From Rhizophagus irregularis (lineage: Eukaryota > Glomeromycota > Glomeromycetes > Glomerales > Glomeraceae), in assembly GCF_026210795.1 (NCBI RefSeq), contig NC_089435.1:2666001-2730000 (forward strand): DNA of 64,000 bases, written 5' to 3'. The notes beneath the pieces are model-generated. The model searched no databases. It was not told the DNA's origin and saw only the letters and a list, made by a program, of their open reading frames with translations. The stretch's first letter is position 1, and each line of letters starts with the position of its first letter. Below, one piece after another: positions 55,239 through 64,000 of this stretch. The translations under genes and the position numbers were made by a program.

Positions 55239-58200
55239 CGTCGGGTACAGAAAAATTCTTACTGCGGAATTTAAATTTATGTTTTTTCAAAAATTAAAGT
55301 ATTTTTTTTTTTTTAACAAGAAAAACGGAAAACCATCGTAAAATCCAGAGCATAAATAGTTATGTTTATTTATATTGTGCAAATAAGTGTTGTGCTTTAT
55401 TTATGTTGATCAAATATGCAAGAATGTTTCAATGTTTCATGTGTGCGAAAAGACGGATTTCGTACTCCAAAATGATCAATATCGCACAAATAATCAGTGA
55501 TCACATGATATTTGACCAATCAATTAGCGTGCGCCTTCATTTTGCCGGGTTACATATAATATTATGGATGTGACAATTAATGACGACAATTAAAGTTTTT
55601 ACATAAAAAAAAATTTCAAGTCCACAGAATAATAGGATGTGACACTTCGTGAAAAATTACTAACCCTAATCTCCTTAATCTCCTTAAATCCTAATCCCCT
55701 TACCCTGAACCAAACTCTAGTTCTAACCTTAATCTAAAGAACCGGCAAAATGAATCCGGCTAATTAATGTTTAATACATAGTGTTTTTTAGATAAACCAA
55801 TATTTTTTAAAAATACTTTTAATTACCTATTAAATAAAATTTATTTTACATATAAGCATAATACTTTAACTTATAACGTACCCAATCCTCCTATCTTCCA
55901 TTTTTATTAAGATCCAATTTTTCCCAAAATTTCCAAAATTTTTATTACGCAAGTTTGTTTAATGAAACTTCCTCCTTCTCGTTAAACAAATTGTAACGTC
56001 TTAAAGTTAGATGTGAAAAATACTGATATATTTATATTTTTAACAAAGTTTCACAAACTCAAGTATTGGACATGTCTTTTTTTGTGAACCAAATTTGTTA
56101 GTATACTCGGTACACAGTATGTACAATATTATATAGGGTCATGCGATAAAACACCATAAAAATATTCTTAGTATATGTGTTTTATTACAGGAAACCATAA
56201 ATCATATCCATCATCTAAACACATATGTAAACATAAGAAAACTATATCATATATAAAGAAATTGGTAATATCTTATGGTGGATAAGTATTGTATAATAGA
56301 CGGAAAGGGAAGATACACACAATGCATAATACAAGATTTTGAAAAAGAAACAATTTTTATAGATAATGATGAATAAATAAAGTATTCCAAGTATTATATA
56401 TATCATATTATAAATAAAAAAATTCTGATTAATAAATTTCTTACTTGCCAAATTTATTCATTTTTTTTGTTGGCCATAATTTGTTAAAGTCAATAAAAAG
56501 AAAATCCGTTGAAAAATTGGTAATTAATAAAACACTTGTGCTTTACTGTGGGCGGGAGCCGGGAGGTTCCTATTATTAATGGGTATAATAGAAGACAAAG
56601 AATTATAAGAAGACATTTTCGATCTTAGTTGTTTCTTTTTTTAAGAATGTATTTTCGTTTGTATAACGCACATTAAAGAGGAAAAAAAAACAACGTGTAT
56701 ATTTAAAGAAGAGAAAAAAAGATACAAAAAAAAACGATGCATTTATAACATTTTTAAATATTTAGCATTGCACAAACTACGTATAGATTTTATTACTAGT
56801 ATATAAACGATTATTAAAAATTTTTGTAAAAGAAATAATCTATTGGCGTTTTAGTATTTTGACAACGTGAATGGATGCGTTAAAATTGGCGCATTGTTTA
56901 ATTGTTTTTTTGTTTTTGCGCCTATAATTTTATTATTATCTAAACTATTAAAAATTTTTGTAAAAGAAATAATCTAACTCTGTTAGCGTTTTAGTATTTT
57001 GAAACAGAAGACGTGAATGGACATGTTAAAATCGGGGCATTTCTTAATCTTACTGCATATTCCGAATGATTCAATTAATTCCTCAAAATTTGATTTGTTT
57101 TTAAAAGTTCATTTTCAAATTCCAAAAGTTGTGTATATTGATCCAAAAATTCTAAGTCTAAATCATATAAAATTATCATCTATATTTTCTGATTTTAAAT
57201 TGCGATAGTCTGTTGATTTATGTTCCAAGATTTCCATGAATTATTTCGTCAAAATCAATTTTCCACTTATTTCATCTTTACTATTTTTATAAAATTCTAA
57301 ACTGAAACTTCTCCTTGTAATTTGGATAGCCGTCTTTTACATGTACGAGTTACTTACTTAGGCTTGAATCAACAGCTCCTAAGTGTTCATTGCGAATGTA
57401 TTTCGTGAATTCCAGTAAAGCTACAAGAAAACGCTTTTCCAAATTGCAAGAAACTTCAGTTGTTAAGGCAATACGGTGACTAATATTACGACCAAAAGAA
57501 AACTATAACTACAAAATCTAAAATGCATATTCAAAAATTCTTCATTGGCATGTTCATATTCATCTAAAATTTTCTCTATCTATATTCTAAAACTAATCCA
57601 TAAAAATAAATTCTAAAAATAAATATTAAAGATATATCTCTTAATTCTAAAATTTTCACCATCATTACCATCATATTTTTGTTTTGGCTTGGTTAAAATA
57701 TGTCCCTATTTATGTGACCAAAAATTTTCTAAGTCCAAAAATTCCTGACCAACTTTGGTCAATTAATATTTTAAATTTCCATTTCAAATCTTCAAGATCT
57801 GAACTTTTTAACGTCTGACCTCTTTCATCATATATACTGAAACCTAAATTTTCACTTTTCATATCAGATTTCCATAGACATTAATTTCAGAAATTTCCCC
57901 CCCTATATCAGCTTCAAAATTTTAATCACCATATCACTTCAAATTTCATCAACATATATCAACTTCAAAATTTCATCTACATCTTGATCTCAAAAATCTC
58001 ATCGCAAAAATTTTCTAAGTTCATAAATCTGGTCGACATTCCTATACTATTTTGATCGTCTACCCATATTAAAATTTTTGAAATTCTTCGCTCGGATTTT
58101 AACTGCGGATCCCCAAGTCCAAAAATTTCAAAAAATAATTCATTTTTTTGATTCTAACTAATATTTTTGACTCTCATAAATTCAAATGAAATTATGTGAT

Positions 58201-59900
58201 ATATAAATTCTAATACTATTAATTTACATATCGAACGTGTATTAGAATACTTAATAAAGAGGAGGATTTTTTCAGTAATGAATTAAATTATTGTCTATTT
58301 AACAAGAATTTATTTCATAATTTACGAACACCAAGATCATTTCAACTTGGCGCTAATGTTACTAATAAATTGTGAAACGTTATTTTAACGTTTAATCTGA
58401 TTTTTTTTTGAAAATTGTAGTTGATTCATCTTGTAGCACTTGTTGAACTAACAATAGGATTATTCAAGGTAGAATACAACTTCAATTTATCTAGATCCAA
58501 TGTCGCAGAATCCAGGATGAACTTTGTGAATAATGATGGTACTTGGCAGCTTTTTATAGATAATAAAAAATCCATTTAATTTAATATAAATCATGCGATA
58601 CCGTAAAAAATTCAAATTTGATAAATCATTTAGATAATTTCGCAAATAAAACATTACCAGGGCCCGAACAAATATATAACGTAATGCCGCCTGGCATTAT
58701 CCAAAGAAGAAAGGATCTTCACATCAGATGTTGTTCATAAATTAAGTTGTTAAATTCTGTTTCTTTGATTTGATTGATTAATTCTAGATCATCTTCAGTC
58801 TTAGCGTAAAACAATCCATAATTTTATTATCAAACAATCAACTTTAAAAGATTTGCATTAAAGTAAATTTGATCCCATTAATAAATATTTAATATTACGT
58901 TTATTATTAGAAACCTTGATATTACTTTCTCATGCGGTAAAATTTTAGTACCCATCTATATATACACATATTTATTGCCAATGTTGTAAATTCGGAATCA
59001 AATACATTATTATCGAATTTGATCAAGTCCAAATGCAATGTTATAATATTATCAGTTATCCTCATAAGTTCATGCAGATTTTACATAATTGTTATTTAGA
59101 TCGGTTATCTCATATTACTATGTATTAGCATAATAATAAAATTATTGGATAGCAACGGGATTTTATTATAAAAATGGCATGATCGGTCCCGTCAATTAAA
59201 CTATATAATAGTCTAATAACGGCACGTAGTGCCGCATTAGATATCCAAGAATATATAATTATAATTCTGATTTTTCAATAGCCTTTCCAATATTTCTATT
59301 ATGCGTAATATAATAACATTAATATCTCAATTAAACCATAACCCTAATTCTCTCATAAATTACAATATAGTAGCTCAATAAAGGTGTGTTATATATAGTA
59401 ACAGATAGTAGCGATATATTATAAAACCTTTATTTCCCCTAATAGTTTTAAGTTTTCTGGTATAAATAATCTTTTTTTACTTATTATTCAATCAAATTAT
59501 ATCGTGTACTAACATCTTCGGATCGAGGGCGCTGATCTGTTTGATCAGTGATTCTTATATAATACATCTTCCAGACCAAAATTTTAAAAATTTTAGCAGA
59601 AGAAAAATAATTTTATGTATATACAAGAGTTCGTAAACACTTTTTATCAAGATATTTTCAGATTTTTGGCGAGAAACTTTCGTGGAATATGAGACGAGAC
59701 ATAGACATACTTTTCGAGACAGTGTTGAACGGTGTTTAAACAAACGACGACAAGCAAAAAGATTTTTGACAATATAGCTTGTGAAATAAACATACCGTCG
59801 GAGATAATAATGTTATTACTAGAGAGTAGTGTTGAAGTCGCTCATAAAATATATATGGATAATATAAAACGTATAGTATAGGTAAAGAGATATAGCAAAT
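55239..59900. other. long gene-poor stretch
   Basis: No supported gene or RNA. Contains an inverted repeat at 55538-55752, a direct duplication (AAAATTTTTGTAAAAGAAATAATCTA at about 56817 and 56949, given in part), and an inverted copy of the GCGGCATTATG motif near 58683. Around 57880-58020 are repeats of AAATTTCATC-like units. Short open frames lack features. Confidence 0.35.
55538..55752. repeat. inverted repeat enclosing 191 bp, possible miniature element
   Basis: CATTTTGCCGGG at 55538-55549 and ACCGGCAAAATG at 55741-55752 are inverted copies with one mismatch. There is no convincing target duplication. Confidence 0.35.
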
Positions 59901-59907
59901 CAGGAAG

Positions 59908-60781
59908 TATGATCAAATCTAAAGAACGAATTAAAATCGCAATTTATCAACAAGCCGGTGAAACATCTTAAATACACCAAAGCCCTTACGGAGCCAGACA
60001 CGAATGATTACAACTTCCTAGTCCCGTACTTCACATCTCGTACCCCACGTGAAGATTTGATCTACCGAACTGAAGAAACTTCTAGTAGTATCATAACATC
60101 ATCTGATGACGTTACGTCGTTACGTCCCCCAAACAACTAATTTATACAGTAAAACCCTTTAATCCTACACCTAACATGTTTATACCCCTAAAATATCGTG
60201 TATTATACCACAACAACCGATATACTCCGATGAAGGTGTGAATGGTTTACTTATATGTATCAACTTGAGAAACAACTGTCCCGAGATCGGAAAAACGTAA
60301 AATTGAACAAGAACACTTGGAAATTTACCACAAGGAACGTATTGCAAAATAACTAACTGAGAAAGCTGAAGCAGCTTTCCATGGATCAAGTGTGAAGAGA
60401 CTCTATAGTCGCACTAATCAGAAGAGATTTATAAATAGTGCAACTGACACCTTCCATACGACTATGGTTAAATTCAACAAGCGTGCATCAAAATGCAAAG
60501 ACGATAATCAATACGAAAAATTGAATAAAGAAATGAAGCAATTTATCAGGAAATTTCCTAACACTTTTGAATCCCTTAACTCATACAAACGAATGGCTTT
60601 ACCCAAAAACGCATCATTAGAAACCTCTAATGACACGAAAGAAATAGAGGCAAGACCCAACAAGCGAGACTTTGCTCGCAATACTAACCTACACCCATCC
60701 CACATCACAGGATCTCCCAAACGTACTCGTCCTCCAGATTTTATCGATGACTCCTTGGAAGCGGGACCTTCGAAATTTTAG
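59908..60781 (+). pseudogene. broken ORFs of an unrecognised gene, part 1
   Basis: Coherent but interrupted coding sequence on the + strand. 59908 onward reads MIKSKERIKIAIYQQAGE before a stop; an overlapping frame reads KALTEPDTNDYNFLVPYF and on to 60140. From about 60290 a frame reads EKRKIEQEHLEIYHKERI, meets an in-frame TAA near 60348, and continues as KAEAAFHGSS into a basic 130-residue stretch ending at 60781 (MVKFNKRASKCKDDN, later SPKRTRPPDFIDD). The pattern is that of a decayed charged protein such as a gag- or transposon-associated ORF. No domain recognised. Confidence 0.35.
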
Positions 60782-61329
60782 ATTTTATATATATTAATAT
60801 ATTAGGAGTCAATTTACCCCTTAACAAGTAGTTAAGACTGCATCTTTATAACTAAATTTTTTTTACAATCCAAACAATTTAGAATATTGTGAATAATTCC
60901 ACCATTGACAGTATTTACAGGTGGCGACCTTTTGGTCGAAAACAAAATACGGATCATTAATTTTATATTTTGATTGTTTTTCTAGCCTTTTCTTTCTAGA
61001 TAGTTTATATATTTACAAATCCCAAGGCTGTCTCTTATCGGTCGGGATATTAAGGGATGGTGGACTTTTATAGGGTATAAGTGAGGGTTCGTCCTTGGAG
61101 GATGAGCGACAATTTGTGTCATTATTCTTTTGACTTTTTTATTGTTTACTCTCCTGCTTTTACATAAAATAAATAAATAACGAATGATAGAGCAGTTAAA
61201 TCACACCATACGCCGAACAAAGAAAGATAATAATAGTCTAGACGAAAAAAGGGAAAATCCACGAAATCAACTAATAAGAGAAATAAATTGGCCGGTCACG
61301 TAGAAAAAAAATAAAAATAATTTTGGTTG

Positions 61330-61431
61330 ATGATCAAAGAAAAGGAGGAAGATGAGATCATCAAAGAACTAACCAAACTAGGAAAGGTTTACCGCGTACA
61401 AACAAAGAAGAAAGCAAATATTTTATTTTAA
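61330..61431 (+). CDS. short charged ORF (33 aa)
   Basis: ATG at 61330, MIKEKEEDEIIKELTKLG then KVYRVQTKKK. It ends 13 bases before the next ORF and may be a fragment of the same broken gene set. Confidence 0.25.
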   Translation: MIKEKEEDEIIKELTKLGKVYRVQTKKKANILF

Positions 61432-61444
61432 GAGGAAATAAGAT

Positions 61445-61855
61445 ATGTCAGACAGTCAGTATGAAATCGGCGAGTATAAAAAGGATGAATTTGATTTCAT
61501 AATGAAAATAAAGCGGGTTGATAACATAGCCTTCGTCAAAGTTCTTAAAATACCAAAAAATTGGAAGGTATTAATTTATTTAAAGAACGAAAATTCAATG
61601 ATGAAAAAGATAGAATATGATTTAAAGAAAGGAATCTTATGGAGTTTTCGACAATGCAAGGAACCTATCAAAACTAACGGAGGTAAAGGTAAGGTTAAGA
61701 AAGTCAAGGAAACAATAAAGCTAGATAACGCTCTATTGGAACGAAAAGAAGATAAAGATACAACTACGTTGCCGGATTCGAATTCGATGGATATCGCGAC
61801 TACAGCACGGAGCTGCCGGAAAGACACTAATGAGGAAATGGTTTATAGCCAATAA
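61445..61855 (+). CDS. unknown basic protein (136 aa)
   Basis: ATG at 61445 (MSDSQYEIGEYKKDEFDF). The N-terminal 65 residues look folded, with alternating hydrophobic strands (FVKVLKIPKNWKVLIYLK); the middle is Lys-rich (GGKGKVKKVKET) and the tail polar. Intact, but surrounded by broken ORFs on the same strand. No family recognised; it could be a small surviving gene of a decayed element. Confidence 0.35.
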   Translation: MSDSQYEIGEYKKDEFDFIMKIKRVDNIAFVKVLKIPKNWKVLIYLKNENSMMKKIEYDLKKGILWSFRQCKEPIKTNGGKGKVKKVKETIKLDNALLERKEDKDTTTLPDSNSMDIATTARSCRKDTNEEMVYSQ

Positions 61856-62054
61856 TTCTTATAATAATATGACTAATAATTTGACACTAAATTATATAAT
61901 TATTTTGTCAATCTGAAACTATATGTTCGAAGGAACAATTATCAGAAGAGTTTGTGATCGACACGATTAATCAAATTCAGACAAGGAATAGAAAGTCATG
62001 AAATAAGAAGGTAATGAGAAATTACACAAAGACAACGATTCTACGGAATAGATC

Positions 62055-62387
62055 GTGAAAATTATAAACAATCAAAGGGAACAATTCCGGTATGAACGTT
62101 ATGTTGCGCCTCCAACAGTCATGACGAAGAAGCAAGCATTGGAAGAGATCGTGTCGCCAAAAGTAAATGAATTGAAGAAGATATTTGAAGAATGTTGAGA
62201 AGAAATGGAATGGAAAGCTATGGAAACGAATGTGTATGAAGAGGTGAGTAATAACCGTGAAACTAAATGGCTAAAATCTCTTGATTGGAACTTGAAACTT
62301 AAAGAAAAACTCATTAGTTTAGCGGAATCACATGATGTGATACAACAATTTACGACGTTGAATAATGAGTTTACAAAAGGAGAATAG
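62055..62387 (+). pseudogene. broken ORF with in-frame TGA, part of the same cluster
   Basis: One frame reads NNQREQFRYERYVAPPTV, then MTKKQALEEIVSPKVNEL, meets TGA at 62196-62198, and goes on as EEMEWKAMETNVYEEV and KWLKSLDWNLKLKEKL to a TAG at 62385. A further frame from 62390 (EIDEKKINDKRATK) continues to about 62484. This looks like one helical charged protein broken by a stop and a frameshift. Confidence 0.35.
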
Positions 62388-62489
62388 GGAAATCGATGAA
62401 AAAAAAATAAATGATAAAAGAGCGACTAAAAGTGTAATGGATAAGCTATATAAAAAGCGATTGGGAGCGGAAGAGCGTAAGTAATTTAG

Positions 62490-64000
62490 ATTAGATTAAC
62501 GTAATCCTAGTTGAAGCATGTGTTTCACGTTAAATTTTTCCAACATAAATAAAATAGGTTTAGTAATGTATTAATAGAGTTTTATTTTAGGATTGGTTTA
62601 TTTAATATACGAACATACACGATATTTAATGGTACTACAACTTCATCGTATGGGATGAAGGTTTTGGTGTTGAGGGAGGTGTTAGGCTTTAGTTTAATTC
62701 CAAACTCGGGATGTACTATTTTATACGTTTGTATGTTCTTTATCATATAAATAATAGAGTATTTCGTTTTACCAGAAAAAAAAAAAAATACTAAATTTAT
62801 AATTGCATTGTTTATACTGTATAAAACCAACAAAATGATATTAAAGTTATATTTTACCCAATTAAATTTATGTTTATGATGAATTTTTCTGTTATACAAA
62901 AAATTGACAGTCCTGTATCTTAGTGAAATGTACTGCTAAGTTCTATAATTGCCATTGACACAAAATTTATTGATGTACATAAATTTATCCGAAACTATAA
63001 AAAGCTTAATATTTTTATTTTTATTTTTATTTACTAAAAGGAATTCTACGTTTTGAAATAACATAAGTTATAAGTAACAGTGAACAAATAATCCCTTCGT
63101 TCTCAAATAATGATACTACTAACTTTAATAAATGGCGAATAGTTAGCAATAAATCCAGGTGTAACCAATGTACTATCATGTATTATCATATACTTTATCA
63201 ACATTTTCATATTGACAAGACTGACAAAAACCAGATCATTATGACAAAACATAAAGTTTTATGAGTATTTATTTACGATTTTGAATAAATATGACTCAAG
63301 AGAGATAAAAAAATAAGTATCTGAGCAAGATATTTAAAATTTGTATATAAATTTGAGTCTGTTCTTTGTCACATTAACAAGTTCAAGTTATTTGTAATTA
63401 AAATCATATCAAACTTTTGTCAGTCTGATTCATGTACATATTTAGAGATTATATTGATTTGTGTATGTTTAATAAATGACTTAACTTTGGTCAGTCTAAC
63501 TCATTTTTAATATTTCATGTGTTAAATTTTTTTCACTTTGATGTCTCAATGTGTCAGTCCAAGTCATACTACCTACAAAGGATTTTTTTTATTTAAGATC
63601 CCTCACCATATTGATTTTACCAATATTGGTTTTACCTTCTCTAATGGAACATTGGAACTTAAATTGAATAACCTGTTTCTTATATTTCTGTTATATATAT
63701 AGAATTTGAATAACCTGTTTCTTATATTTCTGTTATATATATATAGAATAGTAAATTTAGTCTTGTGAGACTATATATTTTTAACTTATATTAATAACTA
63801 ACAAAATCTTACCTTTCCAACCCTGGGCTAGCCATTTTTTGCATGAATTAAAGAAAAGGTGCGTTTTTTATTTTGCAATGGGTGGGTAACCCCTAAGTTG
63901 ATCATTGGTTTGGCTCTGGGGAATTACTGGATTTGACAACCTTGGTAACCACCCCAAGTTTCTCGGTTCAGGTGCCCTAACTTTGTCATTGATATAAGTC
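62490..64000. other. gene-free right end of the window
   Basis: No supported gene. A 42-bp tandem duplication (TTGAATAACCTGTTTC unit) lies at 63664-63749. The last 150 bases are GC-richer (GGGTGGGTAACCCC, later GGTAACCACCCC) and may be the start of another repeat that continues outside. Confidence 0.4.
63664..63749. repeat. 42-bp direct duplication
   Basis: Two adjacent copies beginning TTGAATAACCTG at 63664 and 63706, differing by two bases in a TA tract. Confidence 0.85.

Noticed and set aside
55664-55740. CCCTAATC-like repeats that could suggest telomeric DNA
   Set aside because: The unit is irregular and not a run of the fungal TTAGGG/CCCTAA repeat, and both flanks are ordinary intergenic DNA.
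1-64000. CRISPR arrays, bacterial operons or ribosomal RNA genes
   Set aside because: No regularly spaced repeats with unique spacers, no Shine-Dalgarno-led gene runs and no rRNA-like sequence were seen; spliced genes show a eukaryotic genome.

Overview
The window looks like a piece of a nuclear genome from an arbuscular mycorrhizal fungus (Glomeromycotina, closest in gene families to Rhizophagus). The reasons are the very AT-rich DNA, introns of about 70-90 nt with GTAAGT/GTATGT donors, a tandem array of lineage-type protein kinases, a kinase-Sel1 repeat fusion, a large TPR protein, a SAM-domain/nuclease-like gene next to a Crinkler-type header protein, and a KDZ transposase. This placement rests on recognising families by eye; no search was run.

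Region 1 (1 to about 16.4 kb) is visibly less AT-rich and is packed with genes. I read it as one large, decayed, virus- or transposon-like element. On the + strand are a zinc-knuckle gag-like ORF, a retropepsin-like ORF and a C2H2/C2HC finger ORF (60-3079). On the - strand, between 15568 and 3076, lie a long broken replicase-type gene (palm-like region, SF1 helicase, C-terminal HNH), two small charged proteins, a Crinkler-like header, a spliced SAM/nuclease-like gene, a two-pass membrane protein, a small HTH-like protein, two related coiled-coil proteins and an unknown protein. A 653-bp hAT-type non-autonomous element with a perfect 8-bp target duplication splits the protease ORF.

Region 2 (16.4-35 kb) is mostly AT-rich DNA with decayed transposons: a 1477-bp element with 13-bp inverted ends, a KDZ transposase pseudogene with a divergent partner gene, several short elements with inverted ends, and a 50-bp perfect palindrome. 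The one housekeeping gene is RPB10 (RNA polymerase subunit). Its exon structure predicts an unusual fusion to a disordered tail rich in SPRY tetrapeptides.

Region 3 (35-48.8 kb) holds a two-exon, 892-aa TPR protein and a tandem array of four related four-exon kinase genes: two intact, one with small lesions, one a remnant. A 213-bp hAT-like element with an 8-bp target duplication lies between the third and fourth copies.

Region 4 (48.8-64 kb) has pyrimidine-rich repeats, a Helitron-like 3' end, a five-exon kinase fused to Sel1 repeats, long gene-poor stretches, and a cluster of small broken ORFs (59.9-62.5 kb) that may be remnants of another mobile element.

A theme across the window is that nearly every frameshift in otherwise good reading frames is repaired by adding one base, usually to a homopolymer. 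The three in-frame stops in the replicase frame are all TGA. The first pattern could be assembly error or decay. The second fits loss of methylated CpG (CGA to TGA).
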